Below, piece by piece: positions 8,277-19,138 of a DNA stretch of 64,000 nt. The first letter of the stretch is position 1. Each line of letters opens with the position of its first letter. The stretch spans positions 2,491,501 through 2,555,500 of the forward strand of contig NZ_CP150917.1 in NCBI RefSeq assembly GCF_039908645.1, in the 5' to 3' direction. Under the pieces are notes generated by a model, which saw only the letters and a program-made list of their open reading frames with translations, was not told the origin of the DNA and did no database searches. The DNA is from Pseudomonas helvetica (GTDB taxonomy: Bacteria; Pseudomonadota; Gammaproteobacteria; Pseudomonadales; Pseudomonadaceae). The translations under genes were made by a program, and so were the position numbers.

Positions 8277-8643
8277 GGGGAGGGGTGTTGTAGCTCAGAA
8301 AAATGGGTGACCCCAGGGTTTGATAACGGTCAATCAAGTGAACGCAAAGTCCGAAACAGCAAAGATCTAATGTGGGAGATCGCAGCACAATCACCAACAC
8401 GCAGAACCTGTGGCGAGGGGGCTTGCCCCCGCTGGGTCGCGAAGCGGCCCTAAAATCGGTGATCGCATTGCATCAGGAAAAATGCATCCGCCGATTTTAT
8501 GACTGCTTCGTCCGAACGCGGACCGGCCGGCGGGGGCAAGCCCCCTCGCCACAAATGCCCGCCTGATCAAAGATTTACATTAACTGACGGGCATTAGCGC
8601 GAGCCATGGCTGAACCATCCATTGGATAAACGAACCTGAACAC
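8277..8643. other. Gene-free stretch holding a REPIN
   Basis: This stretch lies between the cupredoxin gene and the convergent DUF6124-like gene. It holds the repeat at 8409-8553 and otherwise nothing I can assign. Confidence 0.6.
8409..8553. repeat. REPIN (paired REP palindromes, GGCGAGGGGGCTTGC family)
   Basis: Left arm 8409-8432 and right arm 8530-8553 are inverted copies (GTGGCGAGGGGGCTTGCCCC). An inner inverted pair TAAAATCGG/CCGATTTTA lies within. It is the same family as the elements at 24093, 32476 and 36652. Confidence 0.85.
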
Positions 8644-8913
8644 TCAATGGCGAACGCCAGATGCCGAATCAGGCGTGTCGAGGTGTTCCAGCGCCCGGTT
8701 GACCATCAACTCGCCCAGCACAGCCAACTGCTGAATCGCCAACGCCACGCTGCGACGCGAGCCTTCGAGTTCAAAGGCCAGATCGGTGGCCATGGCATTG
8801 AGCGAGGCGAGGGTTTCGGAGGTGTGGATCAGCAGGGTTTCGGTGTCGACGTCGGGGCTTATGGTGAAGAGACGGCTGATGGAGGCGGGGGGATTGGGGG
8901 TGATCTTTTTCAT
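8644..8913 (-). CDS. DUF6124-like small protein
   Basis: 89 residues from the ATG at 8911-8913; a longer open frame upstream looks non-coding. The segment SPDVDTETLLIHTSETLASL followed by AFELEGSRRSVALAIQQLAV resembles a small Pseudomonas family (DUF6124) of unknown function, remembered rather than searched. The typical family member has a longer N-terminus with an extra helical segment; here it is reduced to about 20 residues. No membrane segment or signal peptide. Function unknown. Confidence 0.7.
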   Translation of the reverse strand: MKKITPNPPASISRLFTISPDVDTETLLIHTSETLASLNAMATDLAFELEGSRRSVALAIQQLAVLGELMVNRALEHLDTPDSASGVRH

Positions 8914-9346
8914 TGGCTTGTTCCTAAATTTAAATTGAGGAACTGCCAGCATCACTTCCACATGATGGGTGGCAGCTGTACGCGGGTGTGGAAGACCAGG
9001 GAAATCTAGGAACCCGGCGCACCCGAAAGTGCCCCGCGCACAGCCGCCATAATTTAACAGCAGGCAAGGGAAAAGCGCCTGCTTAAATTTTGCGGCGCTT
9101 GTGCGCTTAGATTTCGAGAAGGGCTTCCACACCCTTGTCGCTGATTTTGCAACGACAGGGGAAGGCTATCCGCGTGGTCCGTTCGACACAAGTTCACCAA
9201 AACCGCTACAGCGTGCAGGAAATGTCCGAAGCCCGTGTTTCTGCTGATGATCCGGCTATCTCAGTGATTAATTTGTGCCCTGACGGCCTTGCGAGCGGTC
9301 TCAACGTGATTCGACAAGGTCTGTCGACTGTCGTCTTTGTTTACTG
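8914..9346. other. Gene-free, relatively AT-rich stretch
   Basis: Probably the upstream regions of the divergent small genes at 8644 and 9347. A seven-base hairpin (AGCAGGC at 9059-9065 with GCCTGCT at 9077-9083) followed by TAAATTTT is the only structured element seen. No ORF here has coding character. Confidence 0.45.
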
Positions 9347-9721
9347 ATGGATTTACTGATGGATTTACGGATGAAGCCACTGATGCCCCCTAAGCGCTCT
9401 ATAAAAAACATACTGGCCGTAACCGCAATATCCATGTATCTCACTGGCTGTGTCGGGGTAGTGGTATCAATGCCAGAGAAAGAAAAAGAGCGCATCCCCT
9501 TGACCTACCAGAAAACAGACAGCGACCTGACCACGCGAGAGTGGTGTGGTATCACGCTATGGGCTGTCATTCTCCCCATTCCATTAAAGTTGCCTGTGTG
9601 CAAGCTTCACGCTGGACAATCCTGGGAGTCTCCATTTTATGCATGTGGCCCTCTTATGGTATTAGGGCCTATCGTTCATGGTTATCAGGGAAATGCACTG
9701 TGCGGAGTATTTCCTCAGTAA
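9347..9721 (+). CDS. Small predicted lipoprotein
   Basis: Up to 124 residues; alternative in-frame ATGs at 9359 and 9371 are possible. A short basic N-terminus (PPKRSIKNI) is followed by a hydrophobic stretch and lipobox L-T-G-C. The mature part has three further Cys and a hydrophobic segment (GITLWAVILPIPLKLP), with an overall resemblance to YceK/YidQ-type small lipoproteins that I cannot confirm. GC content is lower than in the surrounding genes. It lies just before an insertion-sequence cluster, so it may be part of a variable spot. Confidence 0.6.
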   Translation: MDLLMDLRMKPLMPPKRSIKNILAVTAISMYLTGCVGVVVSMPEKEKERIPLTYQKTDSDLTTREWCGITLWAVILPIPLKLPVCKLHAGQSWESPFYACGPLMVLGPIVHGYQGNALCGVFPQ

Positions 9722-9728
9722 ATGTTTG

Positions 9729-9764
9729 AAGGGGCGCCTCAACTGGCTAATCACAGCGCCCTTT
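9729..9764 (+). terminator. Candidate terminator hairpin after the small lipoprotein gene
   Basis: GGGCGC (9732-9737) pairs with GCGCCC (9756-9761), extended by AAG/TTT to nine pairs with one G-U, with a loop of about 18 bases. Only three T follow, so termination would be weak. Confidence 0.35.
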
Positions 9765-10778
9765 GGATGGCTGGCAATATAAGTGGCACCACAAGCGGTT
9801 TTCATGCCGTCTAGTGTGACAACGACTCTTCTTACTGTGCAGGTGTTGCTGCCCTCGGCAACTCTTGGGGCCGGCGTGCGGGGTTCGGTGGGGCCTGTAG
9901 TGGTCAACTAATTCCGGACACCTCGATAGGTGGTTTAGACGCCATTGCCGTTCGTAAACGGTCGGTGGCAGATATCCCAGTTTCGAGTGCAGCCGCTCGT
10001 TGTTGTAAAACCCAACGATGTATTCAGTGATGTCACGTATCGCTTCGGCGTGATTGGCGTAATCGCGCCGCCATACCCGCTCCATTTTCAAACTCAGGAA
10101 GAAGCGCTCCATCACTGAGTTGTCCCAGCAGTTACCTTTACGGCTCATGCTTTGCTGCATGTTATTTCTTGTCAGCAGCGCCCTGTAGCTCGCGCTGGCG
10201 TACTGGCTACCGCGATCCGAATGAGCGATCAGACCAGGTGGCGGTTGACGCTGAGCAACTGCCAGTTGCATTGCACTACACACCAGCTCAGCCGGCATGT
10301 TCGGGGCCATGGACCAACCCACGATCTTGCGTGAGAACAAGTCCAGTACCACGGCCAGATACAGCCAGCCGCTACGGGTCCGGATATAGGTAATGTCCGC
10401 TACCCAGGCCTTGTTCACCGCTTCGGGTTCGAATTGGCGATTCAACACATTTTCAGCAATCGGCAGATCATGGTTGCTATCGGTCGTGTGCACAAACTTG
10501 CGCTTCCAGGCCGAACGCAGACCGTGGGCACGCATCAAACGACGAATTTTATAAACGCCTATTTCCATGCCCTTGGCGCGTAACGCTTTACGCAACGGGC
10601 GACTGCCATAACAGCCGCCACTCGCGGCAAACGATGCCTTGAGTTGCAGAGCCATGGGACAAACTGATGCTGGCGCTTCAGCACGCTTGTTGGCTTCGTA
10701 GAAGCCGGATCGACTGATACCCAGCAGCCGACAGACATGCGCCACCGAATAAGCCTTCTGTTGCAGCTGCCGAACCAA
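9747..10778 (-). CDS. IS3-family transposase OrfB (separated from OrfA, reads past the element end)
   Basis: An rve-type integrase. The HTH_21-like N-terminal part (YSVAHVCRLLGISRSGFYEA) is followed by the DDE catalytic core: Asp in WVADITYIRT, Asp in AHSDRGSQYAS, Glu in NSVMERFFLSLK. IS3 OrfB is normally made as an OrfAB fusion by -1 frameshifting. Here OrfA lies beyond an inserted IS30 copy, so the fusion can no longer form. The C-terminus runs through the terminal inverted repeat (at 9896) into flanking DNA and stops at 9747, meaning the native stop is absent or lost. The nominal start is TTG at 10778, but the native OrfB frame may begin slightly upstream. Confidence 0.85.
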   Translation of the reverse strand: MVRQLQQKAYSVAHVCRLLGISRSGFYEANKRAEAPASVCPMALQLKASFAASGGCYGSRPLRKALRAKGMEIGVYKIRRLMRAHGLRSAWKRKFVHTTDSNHDLPIAENVLNRQFEPEAVNKAWVADITYIRTRSGWLYLAVVLDLFSRKIVGWSMAPNMPAELVCSAMQLAVAQRQPPPGLIAHSDRGSQYASASYRALLTRNNMQQSMSRKGNCWDNSVMERFFLSLKMERVWRRDYANHAEAIRDITEYIVGFYNNERLHSKLGYLPPTVYERQWRLNHLSRCPELVDHYRPHRTPHAGPKSCRGQQHLHSKKSRCHTRRHENRLWCHLYCQPSKGRCD

Positions 10779-10816
10779 GCGATACGTTACTTCAGCTCGC
10801 GGGCAAAGAAGGCGGT

Positions 10817-12345
<1,529 letters not shown>

Positions 12346-12388
12346 CTATCGAGGTGTCCGGGGAAATTAGACCACTACAGCCAGCCGC

Positions 12389-13786
12389 TCAGCTCAGCGA
12401 CGGCACATTAAGCGCGGCGCAGCACTCCTCAATCGACCTCCGCTGCGTATCGGCATACAACGCCAGCTCATCAATAGTCGACCGCCCCAGCGCTTGTTCA
12501 AACGCCTGCCGATTCGAATGCTCGCCATAGTGGGTTTGCGCGGCGTCACCCAGGTTCGACTGGAAGATCCCCGCTGCACTGACCGGCAGAAAATCTTCAT
12601 ACACCAGCGGCACTGCACGGATGTACTCGGCGTCGAGCAAGCCACGCAATGACGCGGACCCGAGTTCATCGCTATCAGCCGCCAGGCCTTTTTCGGTGAC
12701 GAAGTAGCGGAAGTAGGCCAGACCCTGTTCGCGCATTTCGTTGTAGCTGTCCGGGAAGGCTTTGAAGTGCTCTTCCATCAGGCTGTTATAGCGTGCCGCG
12801 TTGGCTTCGTTGGGGAAGTCGTTGAGTGCGTCGCGGGCGGCGTTGAGCAAGCGGTCGTAGAGTGCGCGGCCTTCAGGCGTGAGTGCAGCGCCGCGTTGTT
12901 CGATTTCACCGAAGCGGGCGCTGTGGCTGCCGTGGGCCTGCTGCTGATCGGTGAACGCAATCGGTTCGTCCAGCGCTTTGAAACTGGTCTGGCGCAGCAG
13001 GATCGGACACTGGCGGCGCGGTGGGCCTTCGATTACCGCTTTGGGGGTGATGCCGTGTTCGGGCATTTTTGCCTGCACGATGTCGATGTCCAGGGTGCGC
13101 GGCGTCAGGTGATTGATGTGCGGGCCTTTGAAGGCGACGACGTCGGCAATCAACCGATGCTGGGCGCTGAGTTGCTGGTATTGCGCGGCGGTGACAGTGG
13201 CGCGGTGGTGCCAGCGGAAAGTTTCCAGGGCCTGTTCGACGAAGTCCTCGGCTTGCTGCTCGTTGAGTCCGCCGTGTTGTTCGGCCTGCTCGATCAGCTT
13301 CAACGCCTGCGCGGTGAAGATCGAACGCTTGGCCAGCACCGATTCGGCAAACGCGCGCAGCTCGGGATTTTCGATCAGTTCCAGGCGCAGCAGCGAGGTA
13401 AACACCCGGAACGGGCTGACTTGCAACGACGCTTCATGCACGGCGCGGAACGCCGTGGAGTGCACCGGCACTCCGGCCGGCGTCAGGTCGTAATAGCCGA
13501 CCGGCTGCATGCCCATCACCGCGAACAAGCGGCAGAGGGTCGCCAGCTCTTGCGCGGTGCCGACGCGGATCGCCCCGTGGCGTTCCAGGTCCAGGCGCTC
13601 GATTTCGCCTGTGCTGCGTAACTGTCGGGCAATCGCCGGATCGCTGTCGAGCACCTGGGCGTTGGTCTGCGCCACCAGTTCCATCAAGGCGCCGTACAGC
13701 GGCACTTCTTCGCGGTACATGTCTGACATCGCTCGCGAGAAGCGTTGGCGGATCAGGTCTGGGCTGACGACGTTGTGGTTGCTCAT
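12389..13786 (-). CDS. hglS: 2-oxoadipate dioxygenase/decarboxylase (D-2-hydroxyglutarate synthase)
   Basis: 465 residues from ATG 13786; a longer upstream frame has no coding character. It matches the DUF1338/HglS family, which turns 2-oxoadipate into D-2-hydroxyglutarate in bacterial D-lysine catabolism with non-haem iron. The iron ligands known for the Pseudomonas putida enzyme are present at the same numbers: His70 (ERHGAIR), His226 (GPHINHL) and Glu294 (RFGEI), and Arg74 is the substrate-binding Arg. An IS3 element lies ten bases beyond the stop without damaging the gene. It is followed on the same strand by nothing else, and glcF ends its operon upstream. Confidence 0.93.
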   Translation of the reverse strand: MSNHNVVSPDLIRQRFSRAMSDMYREEVPLYGALMELVAQTNAQVLDSDPAIARQLRSTGEIERLDLERHGAIRVGTAQELATLCRLFAVMGMQPVGYYDLTPAGVPVHSTAFRAVHEASLQVSPFRVFTSLLRLELIENPELRAFAESVLAKRSIFTAQALKLIEQAEQHGGLNEQQAEDFVEQALETFRWHHRATVTAAQYQQLSAQHRLIADVVAFKGPHINHLTPRTLDIDIVQAKMPEHGITPKAVIEGPPRRQCPILLRQTSFKALDEPIAFTDQQQAHGSHSARFGEIEQRGAALTPEGRALYDRLLNAARDALNDFPNEANAARYNSLMEEHFKAFPDSYNEMREQGLAYFRYFVTEKGLAADSDELGSASLRGLLDAEYIRAVPLVYEDFLPVSAAGIFQSNLGDAAQTHYGEHSNRQAFEQALGRSTIDELALYADTQRRSIEECCAALNVPSLS

Positions 13787-13896
13787 AAACACGAATCCCG
13801 GCGCAGTGACAGTGGAGTAGGCCGATTCTGTTCGGCACAGGCGACGCTGACAAACGAAGTTTCTTCTGAACTTCATTCTGCAAATGACTGCTGCGA

Positions 13897-15114
13897 TCAA
13901 CGCAATATCTGATCCACCAGCTCGATCCAGTGCCGGACTGGTGTCCGTCCGGCGCTGGCGAGGTGGCTCTGGCAACCGATGTTGGCGGTGACGATCAGCT
14001 CCGGCCGGCCGCTTTCCAGAGCGTTGAGCCTGTTGTCGCGCAGTTGCCGGGCGAGCACCGGTTGGGTCAATGAGTACGTCCCGGCCGAGCCACAGCACAA
14101 GTGACTGTCAGGCACGCTGGTGAGGTTGAAGCCGAGGCGGGTCAGTAGTTCTTCGACTGCTCCGCCTAGTTTTAGCGCGTGCTGCAAAGTACACGGGCAG
14201 TGGAAGGCAATTCGTCGTTCGGTGGCTGCGCACACTCGCTCCAAGGGTTCGTTGCGCAGGATCTCCACCAGGTCTTTGCTCATCTCGCTGACCCGTTTGG
14301 CTTTAGCCGCGTAGGCCGGATCGGTCTTGAGCAAATGCCCGTAATCCTTGATGAACGCACCGCAGCCGCTGGCGGTTTGCACGATGGCTTCGGCGCCGTT
14401 TTCCAGCGCGGGCCACCAGGCGTCGATGTTCTGGCGGGCGCGATTGAGCCCCTGTTCCTGAGCGTCGAGGTGATAGTCCAGCGCCCCGCAGCATCCAGCC
14501 TGGTGAACGCTGCTGACGCTTATCCCCAGTCGATCCAGCACCCGCGCCGCGGCGGCATTGGTGTTCGGTGACAAACCCGGTTGCACACAGCCTTCGAGCA
14601 TCAGCACTTTTCGCGCATGCACCGTGGTTGGCCAATTTCCCGCTGGCGGCACGTCGCGTGGCAGTTTGGCTTCGAGGTCGCGCGGCATCAGCGGTCGGAA
14701 AGTTGCACCGATTTGCAACAAGGCCTTGAACAGTCCGGGGTTCGGCGCCATCGCCCGTAAACCCTGACGCAATACGCGCTGGGCAGCCGAGCGCGGCACC
14801 GCCTGATCGACCACGGCGCGACCGATGTCCAGCAAGTTGTGATAATCGACTCCAGACGGGCAGGTGGTTTCGCAAGCGCGGCACGACAGGCAACGGTCCA
14901 GGTGCAATTGGGTCTGGGCGGTGGCGGGGTGACCTTCGAGCACTTGCTTGATCAGGTAGATCCGCCCTCGTGGGCCGTCCAGTTCATCGCCGAGCAACTG
15001 ATAGGTCGGACACGTGGCGTTGCAGAACCCGCAGTGCACGCAGGTGCGCAGAATGCTTTCGGCCTCTGCCGCGCGGGGCAGGCGTTTGGCCTGATCGCTG
15101 AGGGTGGTCTGCAT
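13897..15114 (-). CDS. glcF: Glycolate oxidase iron-sulfur subunit
   Basis: 405 residues. Two [4Fe-4S] ferredoxin-like motifs lie near the N-terminus (CVHCGFCNATCP and CLSCRACETTCP). Two CCG domains follow (AGCCGALDYH and HLCCGSAGTYS). As the Fe-S subunit of membrane-associated glycolate dehydrogenase, it passes electrons from the GlcD flavin towards quinone. It is the third gene of glcDEF, three bases after glcE. The length is usual for the family. Confidence 0.96.
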   Translation of the reverse strand: MQTTLSDQAKRLPRAAEAESILRTCVHCGFCNATCPTYQLLGDELDGPRGRIYLIKQVLEGHPATAQTQLHLDRCLSCRACETTCPSGVDYHNLLDIGRAVVDQAVPRSAAQRVLRQGLRAMAPNPGLFKALLQIGATFRPLMPRDLEAKLPRDVPPAGNWPTTVHARKVLMLEGCVQPGLSPNTNAAAARVLDRLGISVSSVHQAGCCGALDYHLDAQEQGLNRARQNIDAWWPALENGAEAIVQTASGCGAFIKDYGHLLKTDPAYAAKAKRVSEMSKDLVEILRNEPLERVCAATERRIAFHCPCTLQHALKLGGAVEELLTRLGFNLTSVPDSHLCCGSAGTYSLTQPVLARQLRDNRLNALESGRPELIVTANIGCQSHLASAGRTPVRHWIELVDQILR

Positions 15115-15117
15115 GCT

Positions 15118-16176
15118 TCAGAACTCCGCGTACATCCGGCCAGGGTTGAACAATCCCTGAGGGTCGAGTTGGGCCTTGAGCTGTTGGTGATAGCGCAACA
15201 GCGCTGGCGCCAACGGCTGGAACGGCGTGTCGCTGACGCCGTGGCTGTAGCACGTCGCATGGCCGCCCAGGTCCGCGGCCAGCGACTGAATGTTCGGCGC
15301 CTCGGATTTCAACCAGCGTTGCGCGCCGGCCCAGTCGATCAGCTGTTCGCCGGGCAGTGTCAGCGGGCCGATGTTGTTCGGCAATGACAGACGCCACAAC
15401 GGCAGCCCTTCATCGAAAAATGCCAGCTGTTGTTCATTCAACGCCTCCCAGAATTGAGCGTCCAGCACCTCGCCACCGAGACGCTGATGGGCGGCGCTGA
15501 CCGAACCTTCGCCGCCCTCCAGCCGCAGGTGCAATTGCCGGCCGTCATGGCACGCCGCGCTGATGGGCAGCGGTTGCTGGCCCCACTCGGCGAGTTTGCT
15601 CAAGGCGTGGGCGCTGTCGAGTTCCAGGCTGATGCTCAGGCACTGGCGCGGTTTGGGCAGGACCTTGAGCGAGACTTCGGTGATCACGCCGAGGCAACCG
15701 AAGCTGCCGGTCAACAACCGCGACAGATCATAACCGGCGACGTTTTTCATCACCTCGCCGCCAAACCGCAGCTGTTTACCGTTGCCGGTGATCAGCCGGG
15801 TGCCGAGCACAAAGTCACGCGCCGAACCGGCCCACGGGCGACGCGGGCCTGATAGCCCCGCGGCGATCATGCCGCCGACCGTGGCGTCTTCACCGAAGGA
15901 GGGCGGTTCACAAGGGAGCATTTGCCCGGCCGCATCCAGCGCCGCCAGCAATTCCCTCAGCGGTGTACCGCTGCGAGCGGTGATCACCAGTTCGGTCGGG
16001 TCATAGCTGACGATGCCGCGATGGACGCGGGTGTCGAGCACCTCGCCAGCCACCTCACGACCGAGGAAGGCCTTGCTGCTGGCGCCTTGAATGCGCAGCG
16101 GCGTGGCGTTCTCCCGGGCCTGGTTGATCTGCTCCAGTAATTCCGCGCTGGCGTCCCGGTCCTGTTCGGTGCGCAT
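15118..16176 (-). CDS. glcE: Glycolate oxidase FAD-binding subunit
   Basis: 352 residues from ATG 16176, which overlaps the glcD stop (ATGA). It has an FAD_binding_4/PCMH domain in the first two thirds (ATVGGMIAAGLSGPRRPWAGSARDFVLG, NVAGYDLSRLLTGSFGCLGVITE). It is the smaller flavin-domain partner of GlcD; all three subunits are needed for activity in Escherichia coli. It is translationally coupled to glcD. The sequence is complete with no missing part. Confidence 0.95.
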   Translation of the reverse strand: MRTEQDRDASAELLEQINQARENATPLRIQGASSKAFLGREVAGEVLDTRVHRGIVSYDPTELVITARSGTPLRELLAALDAAGQMLPCEPPSFGEDATVGGMIAAGLSGPRRPWAGSARDFVLGTRLITGNGKQLRFGGEVMKNVAGYDLSRLLTGSFGCLGVITEVSLKVLPKPRQCLSISLELDSAHALSKLAEWGQQPLPISAACHDGRQLHLRLEGGEGSVSAAHQRLGGEVLDAQFWEALNEQQLAFFDEGLPLWRLSLPNNIGPLTLPGEQLIDWAGAQRWLKSEAPNIQSLAADLGGHATCYSHGVSDTPFQPLAPALLRYHQQLKAQLDPQGLFNPGRMYAEF

Positions 16177-17675
16177 CAGAAACGCTCCAGGTCGGGGAAG
16201 GGCAGTTGCCCGTTGTGGACATGCATCGCACCAAACTCGGCGCAGCGGTGCAGGGTGGGAATGTTCTTGCCGGGATTGAGCAGGCCTTTGGCGTCGAAGG
16301 CGATTTTGATTGCGTGAAACACCGTCAGCTCGTCGCTGTTGAACTGCGCGCACATCTGATTGATTTTCTCGCGGCCGACACCGTGCTCGCCGGTGATGCT
16401 GCCGCCAACCTTGACGCAGAGTTCGAGGATTTTCCCGCCGAGGGCTTCGGTGCGTTCCAGCTCGCCGGGCTGGTTGGCGTCGAACAGGATCAGCGGGTGC
16501 ATGTTGCCGTCACCGGCGTGAAACACGTTGGCGACTCGCAAGCCGTATTCACTGGCCAGCTCGGCAATCCCCTTGAGCACCCGAGGTAACTCACGTCGCG
16601 GGATGGTGCCGTCCATACAGTAGTAATCCGGCGACAAGCGCCCGATCGCCGGGAACGCCGCTTTGCGTCCGGCCCAGAATTTAACCCGTTCCGCCTCGTC
16701 GCGCGCCTGGCGCACTTCACTGGCGCCGGCCCGTTCCAGCACGGCGCGAACCCGCAGGCAATCATCGCGTACATCGGCTTCGACGCCGTCGAGTTCACAC
16801 AGCAGAATCGCTTCGGCGTCCACCGGGTAACCGGCGTGAACGAAGTCTTCGGCGGCGCGCAAGGCCAGGTTGTCCATCATTTCCAGACCTGCGGGGATGA
16901 TCCCGGCGGCGATGATCTCGGCCACGGCGCCTCCGGCTTTTTCCACGGAGTCGAAACTCGCCAGTAGCACCTTGGCCGCCTGTGGTTTGGGCAGCAGTTT
17001 GACCGTGACTTCAGTGATGATGCCCAGCAATCCCTCGGAACCGTTGAACAGCGCCAACAGGTCGAACCCTGCGGAGTCCAGCGCGTCCGAGCCCAAGGTC
17101 AGGTGTTCGCCTTCGATCGTCAGCACTTCCAGCTTCAGCACATTGTGGACCGTCAGGCCGTATTTCAGGCAGTGCACACCACCGGCGTTTTCCGCGACAT
17201 TGCCGCCAATCGAGCAGGCGATTTGCGAGGACGGGTCCGGCGCGTAATACAGGCCAAGCGGTGCGACGGCCTGGGAAATCGCCAGGTTGCGCACTCCCGG
17301 CTGAACCCGTGCGGTGCGGGCGGCGGGGTCGATGTGGAGGATCTGGTTGAAGCGCGCCATCACCAGCAGCACGCCTTTTTCCAACGGCAGCGCGCCTCCG
17401 GACAACCCGGTGCCGGCACCACGCGCCACCACGGGCACCCGATGGGCATGGCAGAGTTTGAGCACGGCCTGAACCTGCTCGAAATAGCGCGGCAGCAGCA
17501 CCAGCATCGGCGTGGTTCGATAGGCCGAGAGCCCGTCGCACTCATAGGGTTTGAGTTCTTCTTCGCGGTAGAGAATGTCCAGCTCCGGCAGCTGCTCGCG
17601 CAAGGCGTTGAGCAAGGCATCCTTGTCGACCGGAGGCAGGGCACCGTCGATGCGTTCGTCGTAGAGAATGTTCAT
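16176..17675 (-). CDS. glcD: Glycolate oxidase catalytic flavoprotein subunit
   Basis: 499 residues from ATG 17675, the usual GlcD length. The FAD_binding_4 domain includes VVARGAGTGLSGGALPLEKG and GGNVAENAGGVHCLKYG. The C-terminal FAD-oxidase domain ends with the substrate-site motif GEHGVGREK. It oxidises glycolate (and D-lactate in some species) to glyoxylate. It is first in the glcDEF operon. The usual regulator gene glcC and glcB/glcG are not adjacent in this window. A long inverted repeat (17687-17853) lies just upstream, between the operon and its likely promoter region. Confidence 0.96.
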   Translation of the reverse strand: MNILYDERIDGALPPVDKDALLNALREQLPELDILYREEELKPYECDGLSAYRTTPMLVLLPRYFEQVQAVLKLCHAHRVPVVARGAGTGLSGGALPLEKGVLLVMARFNQILHIDPAARTARVQPGVRNLAISQAVAPLGLYYAPDPSSQIACSIGGNVAENAGGVHCLKYGLTVHNVLKLEVLTIEGEHLTLGSDALDSAGFDLLALFNGSEGLLGIITEVTVKLLPKPQAAKVLLASFDSVEKAGGAVAEIIAAGIIPAGLEMMDNLALRAAEDFVHAGYPVDAEAILLCELDGVEADVRDDCLRVRAVLERAGASEVRQARDEAERVKFWAGRKAAFPAIGRLSPDYYCMDGTIPRRELPRVLKGIAELASEYGLRVANVFHAGDGNMHPLILFDANQPGELERTEALGGKILELCVKVGGSITGEHGVGREKINQMCAQFNSDELTVFHAIKIAFDAKGLLNPGKNIPTLHRCAEFGAMHVHNGQLPFPDLERF

Positions 17676-18036
17676 CAGATGACAAGCCTCGTAGCAGCTG
17701 CCGAAGGCTGCGTTCGGCTCGGTCCGCGCTCGGGCGTAGCAGTCGTGAACAGGAGTGACTTGGTATGCCTGACACAATCGAGCCCACCATTTTGCGACTG
17801 CTACGTCTGAACGCAGCCCGAGCCGAACGCAGCCTTCGGCAGCTGCTACGAGGTGTGTTCAAGCCCGGGTTCTTTGTCATTTATAGTCAAAATTTCGACA
17901 ATGGGCCTGCCGGCAGGGCTATTTCTGGCCGCCAAGCGGTGATGGCTATTTGATTGCGCCCTGATAGACTTCCAGACATCCCTGTCTGAGTTACTCGTAG
18001 TTTCAGGTCAGTAGTGAAGAGGAGCTTTGTCCCCTT
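17676..18036. other. Intergenic region between divergent glcD and the cyclase gene
   Basis: Most of the glcD-proximal half is the inverted repeat at 17687-17853. The rest (17854-18036) should hold the cyclase promoter. I see no clear sigma-70 boxes or operator. Confidence 0.5.
17687..17853. repeat. Long inverted repeat, 36-bp perfect arms (GTAGCAGCTG family)
   Basis: Arms 17687-17722 and 17818-17853 are exact reverse complements, starting CCTCGTAGCAGCTGCCGAAG. A second inner pair (GTAGCAGTCG/GACTGCTACG) lies inside. It belongs with the element at 58949-59081 and is distinct from the GGCGAGGGAGC and CGGGCAAGCC families. Confidence 0.88.
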
Positions 18037-19110
18037 ATGCACCATAACGGAGGAAAGGGACTTTCACTGGCACGGAGGCTTTACACATCGCGAATCCTGG
18101 GAATGGTCCTGGGCCTGCTCTGCGTGGGCGCGGCGATCATTCCACTCAAACCGCCGCATTGGCTGCTGGCGCTGATGCTGTTCAACGGCCTTATCTGGCC
18201 GCACCTGGCCTATCAATGGGCGCGCCGCTCGCCCATGCCTTATCACGCCGAACACCGGAATATTCTGATCGACGCGTTCATGGGCGGATTCTGGGTCGCT
18301 GCCATCCAGTTCAATCCCTTGCCCAGCACTGCCACGTTGTCAATGATGGCGATGAACAACGTCGCCATTGGAGGCCTGCGTTTTCTGCTTGTCGGCACGG
18401 TGGCTCAGTTGCTGGGCATGGGTGTCGGGCTGCTGATCTTCTTTCCGGTGATCATCGCGCAAACCAGCCCTGTTCAGTTGTATGCCTGTTTGCCGTTGCT
18501 GACGTTTTACCCCTTGGTGTTGGGCTGGATCTGCTTTCGTCAGGCCCACACACTGGGTAAACACAAACGCGAACTGTTGGCCCTGAGTCGCACCGACAGC
18601 CTCACCGGGCTGTTGAACCACGGCGCCTGGAAAGATGCGCTGGAGGTCGAGTTCCAGCGTTGTCAGCGCCAGCAGCGGGGCGGTGCGATTGCCTTGATCG
18701 ACATCGACCACTTCAAAACCATCAACGACACCTACGGCCATGTGGCTGGCGATATCGTGTTGCGTCAGTTGAGCAAAATCCTCAAGCAAAACCTGCGCGC
18801 CAGCGATGTGGCCGGGCGTTATGGCGGCGACGAGTTCTGCGTGATCCTGCCCGACGTGCCACTGGCCCACGCCGCCCAGGCGATGGACGCCTTGCGCGAT
18901 CGGTTTTCGGGGGTGGGTTACGAGCAGAATCCGGCGTTGAAAGTCAGCCTGAGCATCGGCCTGGCTGCGTTCGACCCGATGCACACTGAAGCCCTGCAAT
19001 GGCTTAACGATGCCGATGAGGCGCTGTATGCGGCCAAGACCACCGGGCGTAACCGGGTGATTTGTCATGCCGATGGGCTGGTGCAGCGGGTGGCGATGGG
19101 GTTGGTTTGA
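18037..19110 (+). CDS. Diguanylate cyclase with MASE2 membrane sensor
   Basis: 357 residues. The N-terminal 170 residues form a multi-helix MASE2 membrane domain (start RRLYTSRILGMVLGLL, typical of this domain). The GGDEF domain follows from about 185. The active-site motif RYGGDEF (GGDEF at 263-267) is intact, and an allosteric I-site RASD lies five residues before it (254-257), so product inhibition by cyclic di-GMP is expected. There is no phosphodiesterase domain. It appears to be a single-gene unit. The signal sensed by MASE2 is unknown. Confidence 0.95.
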   Translation: MHHNGGKGLSLARRLYTSRILGMVLGLLCVGAAIIPLKPPHWLLALMLFNGLIWPHLAYQWARRSPMPYHAEHRNILIDAFMGGFWVAAIQFNPLPSTATLSMMAMNNVAIGGLRFLLVGTVAQLLGMGVGLLIFFPVIIAQTSPVQLYACLPLLTFYPLVLGWICFRQAHTLGKHKRELLALSRTDSLTGLLNHGAWKDALEVEFQRCQRQQRGGAIALIDIDHFKTINDTYGHVAGDIVLRQLSKILKQNLRASDVAGRYGGDEFCVILPDVPLAHAAQAMDALRDRFSGVGYEQNPALKVSLSIGLAAFDPMHTEALQWLNDADEALYAAKTTGRNRVICHADGLVQRVAMGLV

Positions 19111-19138
19111 GGTTTAGCGGTGTTGCAGATGTCGTCTT

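Noticed and set aside
8372..8566. 64-codon ORF on the plus strand
   Set aside because: It lies wholly across a REPIN; repeat DNA, not a gene.
9135..9347. 70-codon ORF upstream of the small lipoprotein gene
   Set aside because: No clear ribosome site and mixed composition; judged leader DNA.
12767..13621. 284-codon open frame on the plus strand inside hglS
   Set aside because: It is the reverse-strand shadow of hglS, which has all known iron ligands in place. GC-rich codon bias keeps the opposite strand open.
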